A stretch of 64,000 nt of DNA, taken from positions 1 to 64,000 of the forward strand of contig WPIO01000032.1 of the NCBI GenBank assembly GCA_009760855.2, in the 5' to 3' direction. The notes beneath the pieces are model-generated. The model was given only the letters and a program-made list of their open reading frames with translations, was not told where the DNA came from and did no database searches. Numbering within the stretch: the first letter of the stretch is position 1; each line of letters begins with the position of its first letter. The position numbers and the translations under genes were made by a program. Source of the DNA: Cristatella mucedo (Eukaryota; Bryozoa; Phylactolaemata; Cristatellidae). Shown here one piece after another: positions 52,431 through 64,000 of the stretch.

Positions 52431-53722
52431 CATTACTACTTTCAGCTACATAACATTGCTAAAATTCGGGCTTGTTTAGATAGGGATATTACATCTAAGT
52501 TAGTCCGCGCATTTGCAAAACATTGCTAAAATTCGGGCTTGCTTAGATAGGGATACCACGTTTAAGTTAGTCCATACATTTGTGGCATCCCGTCTTGACT
52601 TCTGTAACTCACTGCTTGATAACCTACCGGCATGTGCAATCAGGCGCTTACAGCTGGTGCAAAACTCTGCAGCTAGGCTTGTTTGTCTTGAGCGTCACTG
52701 TTGTCACATCACATCACTTCTCGCCGACCTGCACTGGCTACCAGTCAAGCAGCAAATCCACTACAAGGTTTTGTCACTTACTTTTAATTCCTTTCATTCT
52801 TTGGCTCCAGCCTATCTATCGGATCTACTGCCCCACCAGGCCAAGCATCGTACCACCTGCTTTTCGGAATGTAACTGCTTACCTATACCTCGTACAAACC
52901 TCAAATCCTTTGGAGACCGTGCATTTAGTTCGTATGCTCCCAAAGCCTGGAACTCACTTCCGACTTGCGTCACGACATCCCCTCACTTGGCCACATTTAA
53001 AAAGCACTTACAAACGCACCTATTTGAGAAAGCATTTTGTGGGAAATAACAATAATAGTAATATAATTGATAAAGCGCCCACTCACTCTCTTTCTAGGTG
53101 CTTTACATTTGCTGCAAAGGAAATACAATCGAATGGTGAGTGATATCTTGTTTGATAAACAACAAGAATAACATGGTTAGAGGTTACATGCACAGGGGCA
53201 GCCTGCATGTGTGATTAGTGGCAGCATGCAACAGTGTCAGCACGCATAAGCACATGAAGGACGAATCACAGGGACCCAATAAATGCTGTCATTAATAGGT
53301 GTGTTTTCCAGTTCATTTTAAATGTGGTCAAGACAGGGGATGTTCTGACACAAGTCGGGAGTGAGTTCCAGGCTTTGAGAGCATACGAACTACAGGCACG
53401 ATCTCCAAAGGATTTGAAGTTTGTACGAAGTATTGGTAAACAAATTCCAAAAAGTGGGTTGTACGATGTTTAGCCTGGTGGGTCCCTGTGATTTGTCCTT
53501 TATGTGCTTATGCATGCTGATACTGTTGCATGCTGCCACTAACCACACTTGCATGCTGACCCTGTGCATGTCACCCCTAACCATGTTATTTATATTTTTA
53601 TCCAGCAGGATGCCACTCACCATTCGGTCGTGTTTCCTATGCAGCAAATGTAAAGTGCCTAGAAAGAGATTGAGTTCTCTGAGGGCGCTTTATCAAGTCT
53701 ATTGTTATTATTGTTATTATTA
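52430..53722 (+). mobile_element. L2 copy split by an inverted L2 insertion
   Basis: The first half (52430-53043) carries 178 open codons from QNIAKIRACLDRDTT to LQTHLFEKAF. The second half (53478-53722) resumes at the exact L2 position (GGGTCCCTGTGATTTGTCC) and runs to the tail with TTATTATTGTTATTATTA. Between them sits a minus-strand L2 piece. A 67-bp segment near 52445-52575 is tandemly duplicated (ACATTGCTAAAATTCGGGCT occurs twice). Confidence 0.82.
53044..53477 (-). mobile_element. Nested inverted L2 fragment
   Basis: A minus-strand L2 3' portion (tail at 53048-53115, then 3' UTR and the terminal coding region to near 53477) is inserted in the plus-strand copy. GTGGG occurs at both junctions (53039-53043 and about 53477-53482), consistent with a 5-bp target duplication or microhomology. 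Confidence 0.78.
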
Positions 53723-53729
53723 CGTGGGT

Positions 53730-55520
53730 GCTCTTTGCTGGTGCAGTATTTCGATATGGTCGTCATACCTTCATGCACTGGTGCTGCACCTGTAAATTGC
53801 AAGCGGCGATTCTAAAAGTGTGCGGCCTCACCAGTACACGTCAGTCATCTGCAAGGACTTGCACCGCTGTGAATGTCGGCCTACGGATATTAGTACAGAC
53901 GCCGCCACACCGCGTTTGCAACATCGCTCACTGGAAACTAATGTCGAGACTGCTGCACGATATCGAAGCGATAGCTACAAAGGATGCACTTACAAAACGT
54001 TCATTTGCATGAGATTCAATCGACTGGAAGCCATATCGAGCCGATAATACATAATGGCGGAGTTCTTTAGCCATTGGGCTGGTGAGCAGTGTCGTCGAAA
54101 TGCCGATCAGGAAGGCAAATCTTGCTAAACCGATTAGTGCCGCGATACTTGGCACGCGTGTACGCAGGAACCACTCGACTATTTCGACGCCTGCGACGCA
54201 CAAGCCGAGCTAAGGGGAGCTCTAGAAGCAGGTGCTCGGAGGGGGCTCGAGTGCACGCTCGCGCTACCTAGGGAAGTGGAAAGCGAGCGATAGATAACGA
54301 CAGTCAATAGCTGTTACGGTGCTCTTTAGGCCCCCAGATGAGCTCGATCGATCGTCAGCAAAAAAAGCTCGTTCGGTGCATCAGCGATGACCAAGCCAGT
54401 TTGGCTTGCCAACGATGGCCGCGTCGCCAGGGAGCTCGGTAGCTCGGCAGCTCGGTAGCTCGGCACGATGAGATGAGCGGTTCACACCAGCAGAAGGATG
54501 TGACCTTTGTGTAAATATTATGCTCGGGTAAATAAATGTCACAGGCGCAATGAGTGCATTGCACCGACGGCGGCGCAGGGACGGGGAAGCAGCTGTTATC
54601 CGTGGCTAGGCTCTGAGGTGGCTGCAATTCACATCAGGAGGAGGGTGCTGGCTTCGAGCCAGCCTTGGGAAGCAGAGCTTAGCCTAATCAAGTTGGTACT
54701 GCTTCGCTACGGGAAAGAGCGTGCAGGCAAAAACTTTAGCTCAGTGAATAGAGGGTGACCGTCGGCAAGGCAACGGGTCATCCTATGCACTCTAGAACGT
54801 GACATCTAGTGTGCAGCTACTCATTTCCGCACATCTCGTTATGCAGACGTGGCTGTGGCACATAACCCCAATTTAACTGTCACATGCTTATTACCACTCT
54901 ATCACTCTCTGTCTCTCTCCCGTCTATCTATAAATATATATCTAGCTTCTATTTCGCTCTCCTCGCTCTCCTCTCCTCTCTCTCTCTCTCTCTCTCACCC
55001 AAACTCTTCCTTTTGTTAGTCCGACCTCCGCTCGCAGCATTTCAGGGCTTCGTAGATCCTTCATGCTGCGATTAGGATTGCTAAGATCGTGCAGCAATTG
55101 TGAATTTGTCAAGTGAAGAATGTCCTGGGGCGATAGTTTATTTATTTATTTGCATGTGTAGCTGCAGCATGAACTTTCATCATTGAAATTGCACGTCACA
55201 TAGAACAGTGTATAGAATTGATAAATAGTGGCGAGCAGGCTTTTGATTAATACGCTATCCAACTACATATGTAAATGCTGTGAAGGTTGTCTCTCCCTGA
55301 AACTGATAAAAATGAAAGGCGAGACCAGTACAGTCAGTCTTAGCCACGGTTTGCCGGTCGGTGAGTCATTAAGACTGAGCCTTTTTTTTTAGCTATAAGC
55401 TAGTATACACGATCTTTAATTTTCAAATTGAGCTGGCCGCATGTTTACATAGAAATATGCTAGTGCTAAAATAAATTTCGTGAGTGGCGTAACGTAAGCG
55501 CGACGTCTGCAACTTGCGCC
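53730..55520. other. Unassigned region
   Basis: No gene is recognised. A short CT-rich stretch lies at about 54960-55000. Confidence 0.5.
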
Positions 55521-55527
55521 TATAGAT

Positions 55528-55675
55528 ATAATTCATTCATTTGTATAACGCCCCATTAGAACTTAATCTCTATTCAGGTGCTTCACATATGCCTAAGGGC
55601 TCGAGCCCACGACCTCAGCCAGACCTTGGTCGGGGCGAGCTCCTTAACCGCTGGACCGTCTCATTCACTCACTTG
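55528..55675 (-). mobile_element. tRNA-derived SINE with L2-type 3' tail, family B
   Basis: On the minus strand, the head GGTCCAGCGGTTAAGGAGCT and B-box-like GTGGGCTCGAGCCC are joined to GTGAAGCACCTGAATAGAGA then TTAAGTTCTAATGGGGCGTT, the L2 3' tail. It is the best preserved copy of this family. Confidence 0.8.
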
Positions 55676-56139
55676 TTCACTCACCCGCACACTAAAATTC
55701 AAGCTATCTTGTTTTATGCAAAATAATCAAAGAAAATACGTCAGAAAAGAAAACTCCAACCAAGAGTTCTGATGTTTGTTTCCTAACTCGACGACTTATT
55801 TCCATATGCTAAGATGTTCTAACGGGGCCGCGGAGTTATTGAACGCTTTCCGCATCTACCAATCATCAACCTAGAATTAACTGCGAATATCTTGAAGCCT
55901 CATAGGTATGTACAATAAATGAAAGTCACTTCTGATTCACTAGCCGTCACTTACCATAGGAGGATAGCTTGGGCGAATGCAACTGCCACTTCATATTTAT
56001 TTCATAGCTGAAAATAAATTTAATTTGAACGAGATCAAGAGCAAAGAAATTAGCGAAACAGAGGGAGCAGTACGAAACTTTGATGATAATGGATCCTTAC
56101 CAAGAGGGAGAAAAGCTCGCCCGAGACTCTCCTCTGCGG

Positions 56140-56235
56140 CCGGGTCGTGGCCGAGCGGTAAGGCGTTAGCATTTCAAAAGCCCGGGTCGTGTGCTCGAAT
56201 CCTGAAGCAGGCAGTTATTTTAACCCACTGAAAGC
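56140..56235 (+). mobile_element. tRNA-Ser/Leu-like SINE or tRNA pseudogene
   Basis: CGTGGCCGAGCGGTAAGGCG is a textbook class II tRNA A-box region, and GTGCTCGAATCCTG is a near B box. The 3' side (GCAGGCAGTTATTTTAACCC) does not pair with the 5' end as an acceptor stem and resembles a SINE body. Confidence 0.6.
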
Positions 56236-56239
56236 AAAA

Positions 56240-58285
56240 TGAAATCTATTAAGACTTCCCGCTGTATTAAACGCTGTCCGTAAGCATTTAACCTCGACTA
56301 AGGCTAATGAAATATCTGTATGATGACTTATCCTCTTATATTGACATTTGCGGCGTTATGAGAGGACAGCAAGAATATTTTCAGTTTAATGGCTCACACG
56401 CAAGTCGGAGCCCATCACGAAATCTTACCACTCACCGAACGAACGCGAAATTTATCTCTTAAGAAGGCTGCTGTTCATACTTGCATACTCGGAAAAAAAA
56501 TACTCATCAGCAATGTGTGATGAACTCTGTTAAATAGTCTACTTGATGATACTGCCACGTCTTATTGCTGATCTAGCGTTGTTGTTCTAATCGGAATGTA
56601 AATGATAAAAGTCCTAATGATTGCCAACGTGTTCATATTTCTAGTGCTACCTATAATTAAAGGCAGTTTTTTTAAAACTTTCGTGAGCACCATGGCTTGG
56701 ACTTTAACACTCGTCGTATGCAGTGCAACATAGCCGTATTGCACCCAACACCACCATGGGTAGTAGCTTGAGAAGCCGTTCGACATTTCTTAAATTAAGT
56801 TGAGATTTACAGTTTGCTAATGAGAAAAAAGCCGGGCGCTCTTGTTCAGCCCTTTGGTAAGCGCCGGTCTTTGGAAACACCACGAACGCACGTTGACCGA
56901 TCGAGCGGCGACGGCTCGCTGATTGCTGACTGAAATATGCTGACCGCTAACTGAAACATCCGCTTTCCCCGCATGCAGAGTTTCTAGACTGTTAATGTAA
57001 CTTATTTAGAAAGCTTTTGGTTTCATCGTGCTATCAATTCAAACGCAAGCAAACCCTATGTCGAATTTGAACGTCCCTACAGGTCGCGATTTCATCAGTC
57101 GTACGACAATGCTCTCTTCAAACGCGCTCAGGTTATCGAGCTGCAGGATCAATTTATATTTAGCTACTAGTAGACTGGCCTAAAAACAAAGTGTGGACAA
57201 AGCAAAACTACATCTGTAGTCACAAGACTCGCCGCAAGATCAGGGGAACGTAAGCAAAAATTGAAATTGAAAGACTCGTAACAACCCTGCTAAGTCAAAT
57301 AATCCGACTGTACTAGTTTTGCATTTGGTGAACTCTTATAGGCTGAATAATCTCGTGTTATCAAAGACTTATTGATAACAAATTATAAAAAACCTAATCC
57401 CTTTGAATTGTTAAAGACTTGCTGCAACCATGACGGAATGTTAGCCCTTAGCGAGAGTGCAGCAAGAAATTGCATGAAATCGCGACGAACGGCTTAGACA
57501 AAATACTATTTACTAAAAAATAGTTAATTTCGGCCGCCGCAATCTTCTTTCTCCTTGTGCGTAGAGGTAGATGGACTTTTGCAGAAGCACCTTCCTCCTC
57601 CTCCTAATGCAGCATTCAGGGGTTTTCGTGCAAAGTAAAGTAAAATTTGCTTGATGGCAAGGCAGAGCTTGGGCCTTGAGCATTCTCACCTCAGTGATGC
57701 CTGTTACACTGTAGTCACGGTGCTAGCTCAAATTCTTAACAAATGTAATGTCTATTTTCAACATGTAGATAAATTGAATTTTAGCTGCTGCCGTATTTAT
57801 ATGAAAATCACATATTAAGAACTACCGTTTAGGCTGTAACATTCGGTAAGGTATTTTTTAGCTGCCTTTATTTTCAACGGTAGCGTACCTCTGCATACTG
57901 CCCAGGCTAACAATATACTTGTCAGGAACAAATTGTCTGGAAACTCATATGTATAGATATAAGTTTCATGGTAGCTTTTTAACGAAAGCGTAATTCATTC
58001 AGAAAATACATGAATTTACCCGGGTATACTTCTTTAATCACCACACTTTGCACTGAATTTTAACTTTAAGGATATTCGCTTTTACAAAGAATTTCTGCTT
58101 ACATTTCTGGCCCATTCGTATAGCTTAGGCATGCTGCACATATGTATGACAGGAAAACAATATCGGTTTTAGCTGCTTAAATCCTATATTGATATTATAT
58201 TATATTAAATATATTATTATTATATATTATTATTATTATATTATCGATATTATATTAAATCCGATACCATCATCTTAGCTCAGTA
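56240..58285. other. Unassigned AT-rich region
   Basis: Apart from TATTA-type sequence near 58190-58255, nothing is recognised. Confidence 0.5.
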
Positions 58286-58289
58286 CCGA

Positions 58290-58990
58290 TCACCTTGAGA
58301 ATGCTAACGGTATTCCATTGAGGATTAAGTTGCATACGGTGCAATCGTCGCAACGCGGTCGGAACTTAGGAGTCGGCCTTAATGACTGCCTAACATTTGA
58401 GAGCTGCCTCATTGAGAAAACTGCTTCCATAGCTTACTATCACTTTCGACCCATATCTAAGATTGAGTAGGTCAAGGCCATGGCGACTCGTTGGTTTTGT
58501 CTCGGCTGGATGACAGTAGTTCAGCTCTGGCTGGGCTACCAAAAAAGCCATCAATGTATTGCAGCCGGCGATCAATATAGCTGCAAAATTAGTCAAAAAT
58601 CCCAGGGGTTCAGCCATGAGCCTTCTTTGCTGAAGGAGCTACGATGGCTCCCAGTCGATCAGCTAATGCAGAGCAAATGTTTACTCTGACCTGCATGGCA
58701 CTACGCGGCTTGGTTCCTTCCTACTTAGCTGAGCTGCTGCATCAGTTTCATCGTGCCCTTCGTCTTTGGAAAATAAATTAGCTGCTCTCTTCGTTCGACT
58801 AAAGACCGCTGGCGACAGAAGCTTTTGCTCTGCAGGTCCTAGACCGCGGAACTCGCCTCAATAATTCCTTCACAGCGACATTTTCTCTCCTGCTACCGAC
58901 TTTGGTACATCCTTTCCAGGCATTCTGAGCTACTACTTTTCTGCTTTATACTTACTTTTACTTTATACTTTTATGCTACTCAATTTTTTT
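58290..58990 (+). mobile_element. Older L2/CR1-like relic of a different subfamily
   Basis: In shifting frames I read VTSRLDDSSSALAGLPKK, LKELRWLPVDQLMQSK, and CMALRGLVPSYLAELLHQ, the order typical of L2/CR1 C-terminal domains. It differs strongly from the main L2 family here and has many stops. Confidence 0.6.
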
Positions 58991-59498
58991 CCCGAATGCC
59001 CTCCTGGCTCAATCACGATTCTCACCTTCTGTTATTTTGCGTGAGATTAATTTTATTGGCTACCGTGTGTTCATCGAAAGCCACTCAAGCTTTCGCCATT
59101 GAAACTTCTCCTGCGAAACACCCACTTATCCCTTGTGGCTTTGGGGAGTTGCAGGCTTAGATACGTCACGTATGGACCGGCAAACATTTCGAGTCGAGTC
59201 GCCCACGAACTATTGGCCACATTACCGAGCGTTACTGAGGCTGAGGATCGAGAACCGGTGCCGCCAGAAAGGATCGAAGTGTTCTGGACAGGGTTATAGA
59301 AAGAATTGCGACGGTCAACTTTAACAAGCGACTGTAGGCATAGATAGATACGAGCAGCTCACTGTCTGTGGACTCGCTTCGCTGAGCCATATTAATTGCG
59401 TCGCGGAAGACAATGCTGCGCCATCTTGCCGCTTGACGAAAGTGCGCCATCTTGCCTCGTGACGGAGGGAAGAACGGACTATCTCGCTTCAGTTAGTA

Positions 59499-59671
<173 letters not shown>

Positions 59672-60030
59672 TGAGCTACCCGCCTGTGGACTCGCTTCGC
59701 TGAGTCATAGTAGAAGTACACGTTTATTGCACGTCAAACTCGGAAGTACTGGTCACCATCTTCCTCGTGTCGAAGGAAAGGCAAACTTTATCGCTTTAAT
59801 TAGTAGAGACAATCGGGGCCCTGATTAGTTAGAAGCTGACCAAAATTACAGCATGAATGCTACCCTGCATGATAAAATCAGTAAATACAGCTTTTGAGTT
59901 CGAATTACAGAAATATACTGTTGCGGAAAGCTATGTAATGATGGCGTTTAGGTTTCTTGTCTGGCTCAAACACGCAGCCGTGGCTCAGAGAGACAACAAA
60001 TCCGTATAAATACCACAGGCGCGTGTACTG

Positions 60031-60190
60031 GTGAGCCGTGATGGCACACTAGGTAAGGCGGTTGCTTTCACGACCTCGGTCCCGAGGTCGTGGGTTCGAT
60101 TCCTGCGGTGGGCGATTCTTTATCACCACTGCAAGCGGTGGTGATAGCCGTAAAGGCTCTTCTGTCGCTATACAAAAAGATGCTGTTTAA
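60031..60190 (+). mobile_element. tRNA-derived SINE, family A (best preserved, two perfect hairpins)
   Basis: A-box region GCACACTAGGTAAGGCGG; perfect B box GGTTCGATTCC at 60093-60103. Two exact inverted repeats are present: CACGACCTCGG / CCGAGGTCGTG with a 2-nt loop (60069-60092), and TATCACCAC / GTGGTGATA with an 8-nt loop (60121-60146). The end reads AAAGGCTCTTCTGTCGCTAT then A-rich. It looks the youngest of the family in this window. Confidence 0.87.
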
Positions 60191-60969
60191 TCAGCTAGGA
60201 TTTTTTTTTTACAGGTTAACACATGGATTTTTATAGATGTATACACGCGTGTGCATGCGTCAATGTACGGATAAGCATTTCGAAGCCCTGAGGCACTGCT
60301 GACGGGTCTTCACGCGAACAACTTGGTTCAACCGGCTTGTCAACCGGCAGCAGTCCGGTGGCAGTCAACCACACTTCAGCATTCCTGTCACGTGTCACAT
60401 CAGCTGGCCACCCGAGAGCTCGGGCCCGCACGAAGCGGGTCGTCATCGGGTGATTTTGCAAATCTCGATGTGATAACTTGCGAGCGAGCGTTGGAAACAA
60501 GAGTTGCGGTTCACCCGAAGTCATCGAGCCGTACGTCAGTCACAGGCCACAGCCGTCGCCTTCCGCCTCCCCACCCGCCCACCTGCCCAGCTAGCGGCCG
60601 CTGGCCAGTGTGCCTCGCTCGGGCCTCTTACGCTTCTCCCATCATCTGGCTGAGCGCTCGCGCTGAGCCGGCGCACCGGCCGAGTCACGCGGCTGCGCCG
60701 ATTGTCGGCCCTTTGCCGCCGCGCCGTTCGGCCGCTGTCTTCAATTTTCCACTCGAGGCGAGCCGCACGGGCTGAGCACAAAGCGCCGACTATGGCAGCG
60801 GTCCGTGCCACTCCAGGGTCAGGCAGTTCGACAGCGCAGAGTGACGCACGCGAGCGCGGGCGCCACGAAACAAAAGCACCCAGCAGTAACCGCGCGGGCA
60901 CCCGCGGGCGGTAATTCGTTAAAGACATCCGCTGAAGCTGCCCGGCCGTGCGAGCTCGTGCGTTTCGCC

Positions 60970-61237
<268 letters not shown>

Positions 61238-61239
61238 GC

Positions 61240-63600
61240 CCAGCCCAGCTCGGGCGACGGCGCCTCGCTCTCGTCGGCATGGGTGGTTTGGTCGCGAGCG
61301 CACTTCCGAGTGCGGCAGCGCCGGCGCCGATCCTGCCGCGTCGCGGTCGGCGCAGCGCAGCCTCGTGCTGGAGCCGCGGAGGCCGCGTGCGCCGCGAGCG
61401 AGCGACCGACGCGGGATGGGGCGGGGCCTCCTCAGAGCCGAGCCGTCCGCGGGGGGGGGGAGGAGGCAGCGGCGGGAGGTTTCTCCTTACGGCGATACGA
61501 GGGCAGAGGTTAGGTGCGCAGCGATCGAGCCACGGGATCGAACTCGCGTAGCGCCGAGCCGCATCCGCCCGGTCAGAATCCGCCGCGACCGCAAGACCTT
61601 GTGGACCGCCGACGCGAGAACAAATGCGACCGTCGACGTCGTCATCGTCGGGCTGCGTCGCGCAGGCGCTCTTCCGTCGTGCGTCGTCTCGCCGTCGACC
61701 CGCGCGTCGTCGGCTTTTGCGGCGGCGACCTCGACGCTCGGCAGACTCACGCTCGGGCTCCGTCGAATGGTGGAATCCGCAAAGCAGCGCGCGCGCCCGC
61801 GTCGCGTCATCTCGATTCGTCGACCCTGACGCGGGCGCGCTTGCGTCGGGCGGGAGCAAAGCGACGGAATGAACGATGCGAAGAAGAAAATGCGAACAGA
61901 AGAGAGACGATGGTGGCGGAAGAGAAAACATCGAGAGACTTCTAGCTAAATTGGCAAAAGCATTTCTTACTCGTCGACACTTGGTTCCTCCAAGGTCGCC
62001 AATTCCTGACGCGACTCAACGAGCTATGCATTTGCTGCTCTTAAAACCGCAATGCGAGAACGCCGCGTCCGCAGCACGCAATCCAGCTGCAACTATGTGG
62101 CGGGGGCAGCAGTTACCTGCCCGCAGATGCAGTCTGGATCGATACACGTCGCAACGCCGCCCTTCTCCGATACGAATTAAAAGTTGCACGCCAGTGCGGT
62201 CCGGGCCCGGGCGATAGAGCACGTCTACGCCCGCGACAAACTGCGTCGCCCCTAAAACGGGCACTTATTGTACTATATTGTATTATATTATATTGTATTA
62301 TATTATATATATATATTATATTATATAGTATATATTGTACTATAGCACTTCTTATTATATTATATACACAAACGGGCACTTATCGCTCATCGAAGAAAGG
62401 GCTGAGGGCCTTAGCTACTAAACTCGCGCGTCTCCGTATTTTGGCGTGCGATCCGCTGCCGCCTCTGCCGCCGCCGCCGCCTCTGCCGCCGCCGCCGCTC
62501 GGCACTCGCTTCCGGCTCGTCCTTTGGCGGGCTCGGATTCACTGTCGTATCGGACCAATTGGCAAACGTCATTTACTCTCGACGCCGACGGGCTTTAAAG
62601 CGCACCTGCGCCCTGAGCCGTTGCTCCGGCACCGTCTGGCGACACGCATGCTACGACTGCGCCCGCTCAAGTACAAACAATAGTAGCACGCAGAATAAAA
62701 TTGACCGAGCGAGTCGTGGTTGGGGAGCCCCGTCGTCGACCGCAGCGCGAGACCGAGCGGCTCCGCTCGATTCAGTCCGGGGCTGGATTCCGGGCAGAGC
62801 GTGCCGTTTTAGTAGGCTGCCGTCTGCCTCGCTGGAAACCTCACTTGCCCGAGTTCCTGGCCGCTCTTTCTTTTATTTCCGCGGCCGATTGGGGCCTCGC
62901 GCACCGGGCTCGGCTAATGCACAACATCAGACCAGATGTACCGGCACGATATCTCGCGCCGAGGCGGCACTTCCGCCAAGGAAGTTCCTGCCGGAGGCAT
63001 TTACGGTAGCTGGGAAATGTACTTCGGCGATTGATGGCGCGGGTTTATCGCCGGGTATCAAAAGAACCCGTCGACAGTTTATGATGCCTAGCCAAAGAAG
63101 CCGAAACGGTGGCATGGTTTAAAACACGGCTTGCGACTTTCTCGTTCGGTCTGAACTAGGCCGCAAACAAGGCGCTCGTAGCGGCGCTAGTCTCTCAGCC
63201 GACGCGAAACGAGTACGCCGACGACGCCTAAGCCTTGCGCAGCATGGCTAGCTACTAGTACGTGCTGCACCAATGCACGCACGTGCGCCGACAGTAGCGG
63301 GAACACGGCAGCGGCGAAGAGCGTTCATACTTTAGCATTACAAGTCTTAATCCATTCCTATTAAATAAAGCGAGAAAGTTCATCACGCCTCAAGATGGCG
63401 TACTTGCGTCAATACAAGGTTCAGGCTTTACCAGTTTTGGCTGAGACTACCGCCGTTACGAACATTGTTTTTGCCGCCTAGTTCTACCCGAACGTGAAAG
63501 CCTCACACCACGTTTGTAACAAAGCGGACACGATTTGTTTACCTTAACTGCGATGACAAGTCAAATTATACCAGTTTCACTAAGGTGCTCCTTGTCAACC
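61240..63600. other. CpG-rich region
   Basis: Very CG-rich at 61240-61870 and 62430-63010. Long overlapping ORFs on both strands follow from low stop-codon density. A promoter or first exon is plausible, but I cannot define one. Confidence 0.45.
62262..62352 (+). repeat. TATTA-rich low-complexity sequence
   Basis: Imperfect TATTA/ATATT repeats. GGGCACTTAT occurs both before (62260) and after (62373). Confidence 0.85.
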
Positions 63601-63609
63601 TCTTGTAAA

Positions 63610-64000
63610 TGTCTGTCCTGTCTGTCTGTGTGTGTCTGTCTGTCCTGTCCATCATCTCTAATAATAATAATAGACTTGATAAAGTGCCCTCAGAGAACTC
63701 AATCTCCTTCTAGGCGCTTTACATTTGCTGCAAAGGAAACACGATCAAAAGGTTAGTGGTAGCATGCTAAATACACGAGAATAACATGGTTAGAGGTGAT
63801 ATTACAGGGTCAGCATGCACAGTGTCAGCACGCATAAGCACAATCTGTCCTGTCTGTCTTTCTGTCTGTCGGTCTGTCTGTCCTGTCCTGTCCTGTCCTG
63901 TCTGTCTGTCCAGTCTGTCTGTCTGTCTTGTCTGTCTTGTCTGTCTGTCCTGTCTGTCTGTCTACCTGCCTGTCTGTCCTGTTCTGTCAGTCTGTCCTGT
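63610..64000 (+). repeat. CTGT / TGTCC repeat region to the window edge
   Basis: CTGT and CCTGT units, interrupted by the L2 fragment at 63658-63842 and continuing past the end of the window. Confidence 0.9.
63658..63842 (-). mobile_element. L2 3' end fragment inside CTGT repeats
   Basis: A minus-strand L2 tail with ATT repeats at 63660-63672 and a 3' UTR is cut abruptly at 63842, where CTGT/TGTCC repeats resume. Confidence 0.8.

Noticed and set aside
56140-56235. Functional tRNA-Ser or tRNA-Leu gene
   Set aside because: A good A box and near B box, but no acceptor-stem pairing and a SINE-like 3' extension, so it is listed as SINE or pseudogene.

Overview
This window is metazoan nuclear DNA, probably from an invertebrate; I cannot name the species. 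The evidence is: introns with GT-AG borders, a recognisable syntaxin-6 gene in seven exons, many degraded copies of an L2-type non-LTR retrotransposon, tRNA-derived SINEs carrying RNA polymerase III box sequences, and very abundant microsatellites and minisatellites. There are no operons, bacterial genes or CRISPR arrays.

Two genes can be reconstructed with confidence, both on the minus strand. (1) A complete syntaxin-6 homologue runs from 21645 down to 7498. Its seven exons have matching phases, sum to 789 nt and encode a 262-residue tail-anchored Qc-SNARE. Its introns hold L2 fragments, SINEs, a MITE-like element and simple repeats. (2) A compact two-exon gene lies about 1.7 kb upstream (23746 to 23364). 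It encodes a 90-residue secreted protein made of a Gly/Trp/Glu 13-residue repeat followed by three polyasparagine blocks. It has a TATA-like box, a signal peptide, a consensus intron and an AATAAA 15 nt after the stop. I recognise no family for it, and it is the best candidate for something undescribed.

Other coding remains are decayed. An L2-type element at about 32.8-35.2 kb keeps a 548-codon reverse-transcriptase ORF but has two upstream in-frame stops. A minus-strand pseudogene at about 26.6-27.9 kb belongs to a multi-copy invertebrate protein family of unknown function. At least a dozen further L2 fragments are scattered through the window.

Layout: 0-7 kb, unassigned DNA with SINEs and probable syntaxin-6 downstream sequence; 7.5-21.7 kb, syntaxin-6; 22-24 kb, a SINE and the Asn-rich secreted gene; 24-32 kb, quiet AT-rich DNA with the pseudogene and an AT repeat; 32.8-35.2 kb, the L2 element; 36-41 kb, a second MITE copy and an L2 copy; 41-52 kb, a repeat-dominated stretch with long CT arrays, a hierarchical CTCTGT satellite, telomere-like heptamers, and 12-, 17- and 19-bp minisatellites together with a pentamer-based satellite, several of them inside or abutting L2 copies; 52-54 kb, nested L2 insertions; 55-60 kb, SINEs and an older L2-like relic; 60-64 kb, CpG-rich DNA with a long CT tract and CTGT repeats.

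The mobile elements are connected. At least two tRNA-derived SINE copies end in a tail that matches the L2 3' end, which suggests they were mobilised by the L2 machinery. Several satellites start inside L2 sequence, so L2 decay seems to seed local repeat growth.
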